64,000 bases of DNA, from NCBI GenBank assembly GCA_014529385.2, contig CM043968.1, positions 4,820,001-4,884,000 of the forward strand, given 5' to 3'. The notes under the pieces were generated by a model. The model made no database searches. It had not been told where the DNA came from and worked only from the letters and a program-made list of their open reading frames with translations. The stretch comes from Adiantum capillus-veneris (lineage: Eukaryota > Streptophyta > Polypodiopsida > Polypodiales > Pteridaceae). A program made the position numbers and the translations under genes. Shown here one piece after another: positions 10,225 through 20,646 of the stretch (within the stretch, counting starts at the first letter, position 1; each line of letters starts with the position of its first letter).

Positions 10225-10752
10225 CTACTTTAAAGTTAGGCTCCCATCATTGATCTCCCTTACCTTTTCCCATAAGTGTCCTGGCCAGTCTTCCTCCACG
10301 AATGGAATTCCGTCTAAGGCATCCTCGCTGTCCGGCACTATGAGCTCTGGTTCATTTGTTTCAAGGTGGGGTTCTACCACCACATCGGATTTTGCTTTTG
10401 TTTCTTCTACCGCAAGCTCTTCTGGTTTTGCAACACTTTCAAGATTGGGTTTTTGTTTATCCAGCATTTCCTGCATGATTCTTACCAAATTTTGATAAGC
10501 TTCCAGCTTAGCTACTTCCATGTCTGGAGATGGATAGTTTTTTCATTTGTTTTCCATGTTTTGGCCTGCTTTAAGTCTTGCTTGGTAGGCTTCCAAGGTG
10601 GCATTGATAGGCTCAGAAATTTTATCAACCAAAATGGATCCTCCAGATTTCACGGTTGTTTCCTTAAATTCACTACCAGTTTCTTTCAACTTGTCCTGGG
10701 CTAGAATTTTTGCTTTCTCTTCGTTTTCAACCCATTGTTTTTGTTTTCTCAT
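10225..10752 (-). CDS. Charged spacer between nucleocapsid and protease, element B
   Basis: Two consecutive open segments (10752-10543 and 10521-10225) are rich in Lys, Glu and Gln: the first starts MRKQKQWVENEEKAKILAQDK, the second contains LEAYQNLVRIMQEMLDKQKP and ends in an acidic stretch (LIVPDSEDALDG). The helical, charged composition suggests a coiled-coil linker. No enzymatic motif is visible. It sits between the zinc knuckles and the first protease, so it is either the end of Gag or the start of Pol. A short break separates the two segments. Confidence 0.45.
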
Positions 10753-10785
10753 CTCATATCTTTTGCTTCTGCTCCTTTTGATTCT

Positions 10786-11199
10786 TTAAGAAGAAACTCT
10801 CGTGTTCTCCGAATCATCAGAGGAATTGTGTTTCTTTTTCCTTGCCTGGGCTCTAGTGATTAGCTTGATTGGAACAATCGGTTCGCTCTCTGATGAGCTA
10901 CTAGGCATTACTTGGACTACGTTAACTACAGTTTTTCCTTTGTTCAAAGGATTCTTAGGACAATCTTCCAGAAAGTGTCCTCCCTTTTTGCAACATTGTA
11001 TGCAATAGGCTTCAATTGGTTTGAGGTTTTTGTCAGGCTCTGGACATTCGTTCTTCCAATGGTCATCAACACCACAATTATGATAGTTTCCTGTTATGGG
11101 CTTCATCATGGGTCTTCCCAGAGGAGGTATGACACCTTGATTAGCTACATAATACATTGGTGCGAGCTCTGGTGGAGCATAAGTCATGGTTTCCTCCAT
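10786..11199 (-). CDS. Gag nucleocapsid with two zinc-knuckle-like motifs, element B
   Basis: 137 residues. Two CCHC-like motifs follow each other: NCGVDDHWKNEC, which lacks the first Cys of a C-X2-C-X4-H-X4-C knuckle (a Tyr is at that place), and YCIQCCKKGGHFLEDC, which has C-X2-C-X5-H-X4-C spacing. Nucleocapsid knuckles bind the genomic RNA. After them comes a Ser- and Lys-rich tail. Position directly after the capsid-like domain supports the call. The missing Cys may be decay or a family trait; the copy at hand cannot distinguish these. Confidence 0.7.
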   Translation of the reverse strand: MEETMTYAPPELAPMYYVANQGVIPPLGRPMMKPITGNYHNCGVDDHWKNECPEPDKNLKPIEAYCIQCCKKGGHFLEDCPKNPLNKGKTVVNVVQVMPSSSSESEPIVPIKLITRAQARKKKHNSSDDSENTRVSS

Positions 11200-11227
11200 T
11201 GGTGGGTGGGTGTGGACTATACCAATC

Positions 11228-12133
11228 TCACTCTACCATTACTATAGATGGACTAGACTCTGCGTAGGGTGTAACAGACACTAATGCTTGTTCATTTATG
11301 ACTGTTTCTGAGTGCATGTACTTTACAGGCACCACATTATGTCCTGGATAAGGAGGTTGTTGTCCCAACACAGGTTGAGGTCTCTCCATACCCATTGGTG
11401 GTCTTTGAACTTCAGCCATATTAGGCTGATATCTGTACATGGGTTGTCCTTGTGGCCTTATGGGCACGTACTCAACATTCCCATCATACTTTGGTCTGAA
11501 GTAGCACTCGTGGGTCTCGTGGTTGGTCCATTTACCCTCAATTGCACACCATTTTTGTGGCCTAATTGGTTGTCCTTGTGGGGATATCCCCTGTCCTGGT
11601 CCTCTCATAGGTGTTTTTTGCATATTGTTCATCATGTCATTCATCCTTTTTAGCATATCTTCTATGGATGAGAGTGGTGCCGCGACAGCCGTTCCCACTT
11701 GTGCTGGTTTTGTAGATGAAGTCTTCTTGCTTTGGTTATCCTTAGGGACATCCTCTTCATTAAAGATCTCACAATTGTCTCCTAGGTCAATAGCATCAGA
11801 CACACACGCCTCTAGGGTTGTATGCTTTTTACTATAGAGTATAACATGAAGTTCTTTGTTTAGCAGTCCCTCCAAAAACAATGAAACAAGTTGCTCCTCT
11901 GCAGGTATCTCCATCTCTGGGCATCTGGCAATGTATTGTTTCATTCGAGTTGCACAATCCCTAATAGACTCACCATGTTTCTGTTTGAAGCTGTAGATTT
12001 GAGCTACCGTATTATGTTTAATCCCCGTTTTAGAACAAGCAGCTACAAATCCTTGAGCTAATGTATTCAAATCCATGATTGACCTTGGTGGAATGTTTTG
12101 GAACCATGTCAAAGCTTTTCCTTCTAATGTCAT
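11228..12133 (-). CDS. gag: Gag capsid-like domain (retrotransposon gag), element B
   Basis: 301 residues. The first 130 contain the typical plant retrotransposon Gag block: LEGKALTWFQNIPPRSI, LAQGFVAACS, KQKHGESIRDCATRMKQY, then LVSLFLEGLLNKELH. This domain assembles the virus-like particle that packages element RNA. The second half is rich in Pro, Gln, Met and Arg and looks like a disordered linker leading to the zinc knuckles at 11199-10786. The upstream start Met is only the first in this open segment; the true protein begins further upstream. Between this segment and the knuckles there is a stop near 11228, so the polyprotein is interrupted. Confidence 0.8.
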   Translation of the reverse strand: MTLEGKALTWFQNIPPRSIMDLNTLAQGFVAACSKTGIKHNTVAQIYSFKQKHGESIRDCATRMKQYIARCPEMEIPAEEQLVSLFLEGLLNKELHVILYSKKHTTLEACVSDAIDLGDNCEIFNEEDVPKDNQSKKTSSTKPAQVGTAVAAPLSSIEDMLKRMNDMMNNMQKTPMRGPGQGISPQGQPIRPQKWCAIEGKWTNHETHECYFRPKYDGNVEYVPIRPQGQPMYRYQPNMAEVQRPPMGMERPQPVLGQQPPYPGHNVVPVKYMHSETVINEQALVSVTPYAESSPSIVMVE

Positions 12134-12244
12134 TCCAAACCCCTTGAATTGAGTATGGAAGTCGAATATACGCTATGCTCTTAGCACTTGCTTGAAGCTT
12201 GCTAAGTGGTCATATGGATCCCCTGATCCACTGTATTTTTTGAC

Positions 12245-12583
12245 TCATTTTTGGAAATCAGCTGGTCTGACACATCTATTTGGTTCAACTCCAAGTCTTC
12301 TTTGAGTTGGTCCTGTTCCGAGTCCTTCAAACCAGTCTATCGGAAATAGTGACTCATGTAGCCTTGGACTGGCCTTAGTGTCACCCGTTTTTCTCCGTGA
12401 TGAGGTGGTTTTTGGTTTCTTCACATTACTCTCAAGTGATCTCTCACAATGTTCGTCTCTTGGAGTGGTTTCTGGTCCTTGACCCAATATCCAATCCCAT
12501 ATGGAATACCCCTGGTATTTGGTTTGTTGTACCTCCTCAGGAGTCATCATAACAAAGTTGTTGTTATAACATTCCCTAAACAA
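12245..12583 (-). pseudogene. gag fragment upstream of the capsid-like domain, element B
   Basis: Open frame of 112 residues, polar and basic, with YQGYSIWDWILGQGPE near the start and LFPIDWFEGLGTGPTQRR near the end. It lies between the gag N-terminus and the capsid-like segment at 12133-11228, separated from the latter by about 110 bp of broken frame (12244-12134). It is presumably part of the same Gag polyprotein. No domain is recognised; the call rests on position and on continuity of coding character. Confidence 0.45.
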
Positions 12584-12703
12584 GTAAGTTGGTAGATCCG
12601 CAAATGCCTTATCTTTGATTTTGAAGATATAGATGATCTACATGGCCGTTAATTGTCCTGGTCTAGTATGAGAAGTCCACAAAAGATAATTTATGTTTCT
12701 ATC

Positions 12704-13253
12704 TTAACAACAATAGACTCCGATCCTAGGATTATCCGTACTAAGCCATTTCAAAGGCTTCAAGTTTACTTGATCGTATCCCTCGAATTCCAAAGTTGGT
12801 GGTCCTTCTTTTGCTGACATATCCGGGATTATAGTGTTTACTTCTAAGCCCCATTTGTCTACCATATCGGGATTTTCAACCTGTACATTGAGTTTCGTTT
12901 TGATCCATGTACATTTTTCCTTGTTTGTTGGCCCTAACTTCTTCTTCGAACTCAATACCATGATCACCAATGCAAATAGCATACTCTTCGTTAGGATCCA
13001 AGTAAACCTAGGCTCCATGACGATTAGTCTTGTAAAAAGAGAGTATATGCTTGTAGCGCATTGTCGTTCCGGTTTTCGAGTGAGTCGAGTAAGAAGACAT
13101 TTCGGATGTTGAATCTGAAAAAGTGTCCGAGACTTCTTCAGGAATTGTGTGCAAGGAATTGCCTTGATTTATGCTTTCTTCAGTGGATACTCTGTTGGTG
13201 TTTTCTCCAAATAGGCCTTGATTTCCGATTACACGACCGGATCTAAGGTTCAT
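12704..13253 (-). pseudogene. gag N-terminal region, element B
   Basis: An open frame at 13253-13008 begins MNLRSGRVIGNQGLFGE and includes STEES and IPEEVSD, which recur in element A. It ends at an in-frame stop (RHGA then stop), but the same frame continues as VYLDPNEEYAICIGDHG, again matching A. An overlapping frame (13018-12704) is open but is probably a shadow of this one. This is the amino-terminal part of Gag, before the capsid-like domain; no enzymatic motif is expected. The start MNLRSGR is plausible because it is the first Met after the leader. The copy is inactivated by at least one stop codon. Confidence 0.55.
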
Positions 13254-13629
13254 ATAGACTTATGAAGCCCTGGATAGAGTACTCACCTTGGATTGACTTG
13301 TAGTCAATTTCCACTTGACTCAATTGCAACTTTCTGTCAAGCCACTTATTCCTCATCTGCAGCCTGATTCCTATACAAAATTTGTCAAATTATCTATTTT
13401 TTTATAAGGACAGTAGAGCTCTTAAGAACTCAAGTGATTGGTCTCTGTATTTCACTTCAATTCGTGCTATGGAAGTCAAAATTTTGACTTTCAAATTCAG
13501 CTTAACAAAATCAAAGGTTTAATCTGCAATCTGTAAACTGAGTGTATCTGTACCAATTTTGATCCAATTGAGCCCAGAATTTCCCAGTGGCCTTATTTTA
13601 TGCTGGTCTAACACTATATAAGCCCAAAA

Positions 13630-14660
13630 GTCAAATTTGAAGTCTCTAGATAGCAGAAGTAAATAATCGCGATTATTTACTTTTGTCACTTTTTTGCACT
13701 TTCTGGATTGGTTTGGTAAGTATACAACTTGTTAAAGTCCTTGGGCAAGTTTGGACAAAATTTGATCAAGTTTACCCATTGTTCCGTGTCCGCAGACTCT
13801 GATTTCGAGAATCTGGCTAAAGTTTCACTTTTGTGGTCCAAATTTCACCAAAATTGATTTGTGGGGTCCAATTGATGTGCCTGACCTTGTGGTGTACTCA
13901 AATTTGCAAAATCACCAACTTTTGAAGCAAATGTAAATAATCGCGATTATTTATTTTTGATAATTTTTTGTAAATTTTTGTCCCAACTTTGACACAGATC
14001 TATCAAGCACCTTATGTTAAGGTCAATTCTTGGTCAAGTGGTCATCAATTATCTGTTCGCAGACTAACTTTGTAATTTTTGCCACAGTTTTCACCCGAGT
14101 GATCCAAATCTTACCAAATTTGGTTTGTGGGCTTATTACAACATGGTAAAGCTAGTGGTGTGCCAACTTGGTCAAAAAAGTTCAAAAACAGGACAGATGT
14201 AAATAATCGCGATTATTTACATTTGTCAAATTTTTGCAAGTTTTTGGTCAACTGAGCATATACACATGTTTATCACCTCAATATAAGCCTATGAATCAAT
14301 TTTCAACAAGTTTGGATAAATTTTTCCTCTATTCACACTCAAGATTCAAAAAGTCAGTACAAACTTTAGTTTTCACCCAGTTTTTTGCCAGTTTAGTGAT
14401 CCAAATCTCTTGGGCCTTTACAAAAGTTATTTGTACACATGCAATGAGTCAATGATATGAGTCTTGGCTAATTTAGAGCAAAAAGTTAATAATCGCGATT
14501 ATTAACTTGAGCTTTGAAATGAGCACTTTTTTGAAATTTTCTCACAGACAGTCCCTTTATGATTTTTTTTAAGCCTATAAATCAAGTCAAAACTTAAGTT
14601 GGCCTAAAATATCAAGGAAAAGTAAATAATCTGAGTTTTGGTCAACTTCTTGAAATTTTT
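13630..14660 (-). repeat. Leader tandem repeats with CGCG palindromes, element B
   Basis: Four perfect palindromes centred on ATCGCGAT lie at 13657-13682 (26 bp), 13934-13953 (20 bp), 14197-14222 (26 bp) and 14483-14508 (26 bp); centres are 274, 266 and 286 bp apart. A decayed half copy (AAGTAAATAATC) is at 14620-14631. The sequence between them also repeats loosely (cgcagact, ggtccaaatttcacc and ggtttgtggg type phrases). The arms of different copies differ by mirrored base changes that preserve symmetry. The leader runs from the primer site to gag at about 13253. Confidence 0.88.
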
Positions 14661-15182
14661 ACCTCGAAGTGTCCTTGAGCTTATCCACTGGTTCAGACAA
14701 CTCTTAGGCTTACTCCCCCGTTGGATTGAGTGAATTCAAGTCTTTTCTTGCTATTTCTAGCCGTAGACCTGAAATACTGCAACCTTACATAACAACTCAC
14801 ACTTGATTCTTCCAGAGAGAGCAATGCTATGAAATCCAGCTCGGATCCTACTTACCCTACTCCTAGTTTCTCAAGAAAAGGGGTTGTGGAAAGTGTCCAC
14901 AAACATTCATTTTCTTGTGTTTTTTATGTTATTCAGAGTCTTGATCTTGAGACTTGTGTCGTCTACCAATCATTCTCCAAATCCTAATCTAAATCTACAA
15001 TCCTACAATCCTAAAGGTACTCAACAAGTACGATTACTTCCAAGCTACCTCTACACAGCAAAAGACGACAATCTTAAGCTATGCGGTTTCTAAAAGACAG
15101 TTTTGAACTCTAAGCGAACCTAGAGGAAGTTAAAGGACAATTACACAAGACCCTTGTGTTTCCCTAGTTTAGGTCTTTTCGA

Positions 15183-15200
15183 TCCCCGACAACGGCGCCA
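15183..15200 (-). other. Primer binding site of element B (tRNA-Asp type)
   Basis: The plus strand reads TCCCCGACAACGGCGCCA, one change from the plant tRNA-Asp 3' end as remembered for Athila/Tat primer sites. It directly precedes AA and the LTR terminus TG at 15203. Confidence 0.85.
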
Positions 15201-15202
15201 AA

Positions 15203-16102
15203 TGTGGGATGCATGTCTAACCTCACCATCCTATCTTATTGCAGTATTAGCGAGAACCACGATTAATTTGTCAAACCATGGGAAGAAGCTGGCTCGACTA
15301 GGGCATAGAGGCTACAAGAGGTGGTCAATCTCTCGGAAAACAACTAACAACTCGCATCTAACTCAGGCTACACTCAAGTGACTGAAATCACCAAAAGCCA
15401 ATCGCTCATTGGAAAGCAAATCACATCCGTTACAGCATCAAATGACATCCAAATGTAATGAAACTTCTAGGACAAGTTTATAAGACCTAAGCACACATGC
15501 CTATGGCCTCAAACCCCACTTTAGGTCAAGTTCCAAAATCGCGATTATTAACAGCAGTGGATTTTTGACCTAGTCGTTTTTGACCCAGAATGCACCTAAA
15601 TGCTTGGCAATGATGCCTCAATACCCCGCCTATGCTTAGTTTTCATTTTAAAAGTGTAAATTCCTAGTTATGATGAAATTAGGCCGTGGGTTGACGATGC
15701 CAAAAGCTAAAAAATAATGTGAATGGCTTACGTCAATGCATAGAGCTCTTACCTGCGGTTGCAATGCAACAAACGCATTCACAATGTGACAACCGGAGAG
15801 GGAGTAGGAAGCGCGAGAAGGAGAGAAGTGAGCGCCGTCAGCTCACGATGTGTATTTCTTATCCAAAACTTCTAAAAAACTTACAAAAATTGGCTTTTAT
15901 ACCTTAGCCAAGGTTTTTGGGTGGTCAAAAGTAATAATTTGGAGTTCTACCAAAGCTGGAAATTGAATGGGTAATACAATCTGGAAGCTTCTAGCCCCGG
16001 CTCATTAATTACAAGGTTTATCAAAAAAACAGGATTACAATATTCCCGATTTATCAAAATAATAATTTTTTTTACAAGGAGAACTCCAAAAAATGGTGTC
16101 CA
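15203..16102 (-). repeat. 5' LTR of element B
   Basis: It starts with TG at 15203, two bases from the primer site, and probably ends with CA at 16101-16102, giving 900 bp, close to the 918 bp of LTR A. Its features are a TATA box about 200 bp from the 5' end and an asymmetric ATCGCGAT-type site around 15541. The right boundary rests on similarity with LTR A, not on a second LTR. Confidence 0.65.
15885..15918 (-). promoter_or_regulatory. TATA box in the loop of an inverted repeat, LTR B
   Basis: TATAAAAG on the minus strand (15894-15901) is framed by TTGGCT (15890-15895) and AGCCAA (15906-15911) with a 10-base loop. Outer AAAAA (15885-15889) and TTTTT (15914-15918) could extend the pairing past a GG bulge. 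The loop has the same length and nearly the same sequence as in LTR A, while the arms are unrelated in sequence. Confidence 0.6.
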
Positions 16103-18439
16103 CGTTAGCTTGCTGCTAACACTTTGGTATTGTGTTGGCCATCATGTGCCACACTATGATAGACAGGCAGGGGAGAAAATTGCCAAGAGATTTTTTCCAA
16201 CAAATTGTAGCTACATGATAGATGATGTAGTCTTCCTCATTGAGATTGATGGTGTTATTCTTAGAGGTGGGACAGAGCGGTCTTATTTGTTCTTTCGGTA
16301 AGACTAGTCCAAAGTATGATACTAGTGAATGTTATAGTATATATGTGTTTGCATTAGGTTTCTAATTTACTTTTTATATGGTCGTGTTGTTGATAACAAC
16401 GTTTACTGAGCCTCATGACTATGTTTTGGATTTGTTTGCAGAGTGTGGTGGTTTGGGTTGAGCTTCTGTGGAAGATATGAGGCATTGCATGTGTCTAGAG
16501 CTAAATGATGTGCTCTATGAAATATGTTTGTCCGACATTTCATGTGGACCTGTGCAATGTTGATTGCGGATGCACAATTGGTTGAGTCTCTCTAACAGTA
16601 CACATCTTGATGTTTTGATATATGTTTTTATGTTCATGGCAGCCATTTGACATTGACATGGCATGTTGGTATGCTCTATACATTTCATTTGGATGTTTCG
16701 CTTGTGTTTGTGTGGTGCATGATGGCCACATAATGTGGAGATGACTTTGATTGGAGCTTTCCTATGTAGTTAGATTATGTTGACACCATTGAGAATGTGT
16801 TGATTTTTGTGAGATGACAATATCGTTAAAGGGATGGATATAAGAGTTTATGTGAAGGAAATTCCATGTGGGAGCCCAAGAAAGGGTGTACGGTTTTTTT
16901 TAATGAAGATGAGACTTTGGTAAAATTTTTAAGAATCATGTTTTACGTACATGCTCAAAAATACATACAAATGGTGCTTTTTATAAAGTTTCATTTTGCA
17001 TAAGCATAGACATGCTTCCATATTTCTTAAAAGTGTTTGGTAGTTGAAGGATTGTACTATGAGGTTTTGAGTTTTTCCACGACACAATGATACTTAAAGA
17101 TATGATTAGTGTAAAATCAAGGTTCAAAAGCTCAAAAAAAAAGTTCCAATTGTAAAAGCTCGGAATCGAAAGCTCGTAAAAATAAAATCCCCGGTTACAA
17201 GGTGCTTATCATTAGGAGCTTTGAGATTTAGGAGGCGGCTCCTGTGTAGGGAGCCACCCTTTCTCGGGCTTCATTCGGTGTGGGAAGGTTATGTTTGCAG
17301 CACATCCTTGTCATGTTATCCTTTTTGACATCTTGGTCGTTGGTAAACCCTAGCAAAAAAGTGACGGGATGATATTGAGATCAAGCTTTGGTACACGAGT
17401 GGCCGGGCGAAAGCAGGCACCTAATTTTGCTGCAACTTTGCTTTGTGAGGCTAATTCAATGTTGGCTTATGAGGTGTGTTTGAGGTTGGCTTGACTTTGT
17501 TTTTTCATGTGCACCTTTGTTTTGATAGGTTTCTTTACTGGTGTTTGCATTGATGCTACCACATGTTATGCTATGACCCAGGAGATGAGGAGAGCGTCAA
17601 TTTTCTTTATTGTTCTCTACGAAGCCTTTTGTTGCAGGCTTGAGTGCGCTGGCATTCAGATTAGTATGTTGTGGCTTGAGGTATAGCATGACCATTATAT
17701 TTTTGTGATCTGTGATGAATGTCAGTGATTGGGTTTTGTGTCTTCATTTGCTAACAAGTTCTGGGGGTTGTGCCTCTCCTATTTGCATTTGCAGCTCGAG
17801 CCACCTGCCAAGATTCACCCCATCTCCATGTTACGCATGCAGGTACTACCATCAAGTCTTCCTTGGGCTGGGTGTATCATTTTATTCCCACCCTTGCTAT
17901 ACCCTTCCTCTTGAGTGTAGACATCAAGGTGCAGACTCAGTCGCACATTCTACATTGAAGTTGCTTTTTTATTTCTGGACATTTAACTGTTTACCTTAAG
18001 CTTTTTATCGAGATAAATTAAATCTTCATTGTAACCGCGCAGGTCCGTCCTTGTTGTTTTCATGAAGATTCAGAGTTATGTGTGCATCTTTTTCTCTGCA
18101 AGGTTGCTTCATTAATGTTTGATCATGTAATTGTCTACTGCCTATGGATGTCGTCAATTACAGTCCGCATGGAATTTCTAAAGTACCTTTTGTAATATTG
18201 ACGTCACTTATGTGTCTATATTGGAAACAGAGTCCTTGCAATGATGGTCATACATCTGAAGCTGGGATTTGTTCCTGAGAATTTATCAAAAAGTGTGCTT
18301 GCACACTACACTGAGGAAGGTTATTAGTAGACAAAACTTACGTTGAACGGGACCTTGAATGTGGACGGATGTCAAGGGATGGTGCCGAAAATAGTTGAGT
18401 TTCTTCCAGAATATGATTGTCACTATTTATTATAATGCC
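16103..18439. other. Non-coding stretch right of element B
   Basis: About 2.3 kb of AT-rich sequence. A few short open frames exist (for example 16110-16301 and 17712-17999), but none carries a motif or homology that I recognise. No RNA gene, LTR or long microsatellite is visible. Confidence 0.4.
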
Positions 18440-19070
18440 TTTCAAAAGTTAATTTTCCTCATGGCTTCTCCCTGTAATTTCTCTAAGCTTTCATGTTTGT
18501 GACCCGTAAGGTGCGCAAACAAGAGTGCTGCTCCTTGCAATGCTTGAGAGGCATTGTCTCTAGTCCTTGAGCCCACTAAAACTATTTGCATCTCCATTTT
18601 TATCATGAGAGATATATGCTTTCTTTAGCTCTGTCAGCAGCCAAGACTTGCGCTTCACGAGCAGAGGCTTTGCTTGCAACTTAAACTACAGGGTGTAGGT
18701 TTATTTTCTTGCTTGTAAAGTTGTAAGTTACTTGTCTAGAAAATTGTGGTGGCTACTGCAGAAGATGATTCAACCACGGCCGTCATATGAACTTTGTCAC
18801 AAAAGTTTTGAAACAAACTGCAACTGTGTCAAGCCTTGCAAGTATGTGGGGCTGGATGAGTTCAATGATTTAGTGGTAGGTAGAGAGAGAGATAGAGAGA
18901 GAGAGAGAGCAGGTCAAGCCATTCATCAAGTGAAGTTCTGCAACAAAAACTTTAGGAGAGAGTGGTATTTAGTCCTCTTGCCACCCACATGATTGTGGAG
19001 CTCCTCTCTTTTTCACTAGTGATGCTGGGATGAACAACATGATTGCGCTACATCCCAACTAAGTTTTATA
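18440..19070 (+). repeat. Dispersed 0.6-kb repeat, copy 1
   Basis: This stretch matches, in inverted orientation, 37960-38650. Shared phrases include GCGCAAACAAGAGTGCTGCTCC (GCGGAAACAAGAGAGCTGCTCC in copy 2), TCACGAGCAGAGGCTTTGC, AAACTGCAACTGTGTCAAG, and GAACAACATGATTGCG near the end. A short open frame (NCNCVKPCKYV and GLDEFNDLVVG) has a parallel in copy 2, so it may derive from an old coding or non-coding gene, but stops interrupt both copies. A (GA)n tract at 18882-18909 occupies the place where copy 2 has a (CA/GC)n tract. Its class is unknown. Confidence 0.75.
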
Positions 19071-19669
19071 CTGTCTATTTGTTTAATGACATTGCCCCAT
19101 TAAATTAATTTCGAGAGTCTGTGCAACCTTTTTGTCATCACCAGTATGGCTTGTATTTATTACTGCTGGTGGTGAAGGTCACGAATGTACAGTAGTCCAG
19201 CTGGTTATGAATACAAATCTATGTAATTCTAATTATGTTGGAACCTATCTCCTTGATCTCTTGTAGAGCGTCAACTTAGAGTTGTATATTACAATTGCTT
19301 AGGTCACCATCCTTGTCTCCTCTCTTCTGTCTAACTTGCAAGTTCTCTCTTATAGCTTCATACACATTGATTCTCAGTCCTTCCTTTTCATCTCTAGTAT
19401 CCCAAGTTTGATTGAATTAGAACTAGAATATGCATCTCATGTTCTCTCTTTTCACCCTCTTGCCATCTAACTATCGCACCTCAATCTGCCAAACCTCATT
19501 TGATATGTGGAATGTCACTCAGTGCTTTGTCTGGGCTCCTTCATTTCTTCAACAGCATGCGTCTTGCAAAAGGGCAAGTGAGAAATGTTACATGGATAGT
19601 GATGAACATGCTGGGAGAAATGATGATTTGAAAATAAATGGCAATGGCTAGGAGATGAAGCATATCATG

Positions 19670-19772
19670 CAAGAGTTTGTTATTGCAGCATCGGTATCAT
19701 CGTACAAGAGTTTGTTATTGCAGCATTGGTATCATCATTGTTATTGCAGCATCGGTATCATCGTACAAGGGC
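19670..19772 (+). repeat. Short tandem repeat, unit GTTATTGCAGCATCGGTATC
   Basis: Three near-identical copies of TTGTTATTGCAGCATCGGTA followed by TCATCGTACAAG or TCATCA lie at about 19676, 19717 and 19738. No coding role is visible. Confidence 0.75.
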
Positions 19773-19906
19773 AACGCTAGCACTAGTATATACTCTTGCC
19801 TTGGCTTTATGTAGATGTCAGTGCCCCTAGCCAATTGTTGTATGCTTCCAACAAGTCAAGCATTTGTATTGAGCTTCTCGAGGTGTGGCACAAATGCTTC
19901 ATGGAA

Positions 19907-19910
<4 letters not shown>

Positions 19911-19950
<40 letters not shown>
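19911..19950. repeat. (TC)n microsatellite
   Basis: About 40 bp of perfect TC repeat, followed by ACATACATGCC. Confidence 0.97.
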
Positions 19951-19953
<3 letters not shown>

Positions 19954-20612
19954 TACATGCCGTTGTTGGTTATGTGTTTGTCTTATGTCTTTTTATGCTT
20001 GCCACTTTGTCTTTGGAGGAGCACAAATTGGATGCTTGAAATTGCCTCTCAATTGTTCTTGAGCAAGCAAGGCCTCTCGATGCTTACTCCTAAAGGGAAA
20101 AAAAGGGCAACTTTTCTACATTAATGTGATTCTTATACTAATGTTTCCTGTGTCAAAGGCCTCCTATAGATTATTGTATATTCTCTCAAATCTATGCACA
20201 CACACATGGACCTCTTATTTTTAATCCTGCTACAAACCCTCGTTGCTTTCACCAGTGATGACTCGTAATGTGCAGTGACAAACATGATTGTTCTTATGTT
20301 GCATCAACAAAAGCATTACTCCCTCACTCTTATCTTAAACTTTTTGGTTTTGGTAATGCACATGGACAAGTAGGTGGCCAAAACGTTTCTTCTTGGGTTG
20401 CAAAAGGCAGAATCCTTGGAGATACTGCTTTGGAAAAGGCAAGGGTGGGCAAAGTAAAGCAAAAGGGAGTACAGATGTCGCCCTGATGTTTTTTTGAATC
20501 TATACTATCTATAAAAGGGGAGGGAATTCCGGATCCCCCCCAAAACACGTGGCACTCAATCCTCCATCCGGCTTTCTCTCAAGCGGTGTGCTCTGTAGTC
20601 GTTGGCGGTACA

Positions 20613-20646
<34 letters not shown>

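Larger units (their letters stand above)
4645..16102 (-). mobile_element. Ty3/gypsy LTR retrotransposon B with unusual pol layout
   Basis: Minus-strand order: LTR (16102-15203), tRNA-Asp-type primer site, palindrome-bearing leader, Gag with zinc knuckles, first aspartic protease (DSGA), spacer, RT, RNase H, two H2C2 zinc domains, integrase core, and a second aspartic protease-like domain (DTGA). The RT (FLDGFSGYNQ, MPFGLTNAPATFQ, YMDD) and primer site are of Tat/Athila type. Coding sequence is split by several stops and frameshifts, so the copy is not autonomous. The 3' LTR was not found, so the left end is open. Domain order is visible directly; lineage is inferred from motif resemblance. 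Confidence 0.88.
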
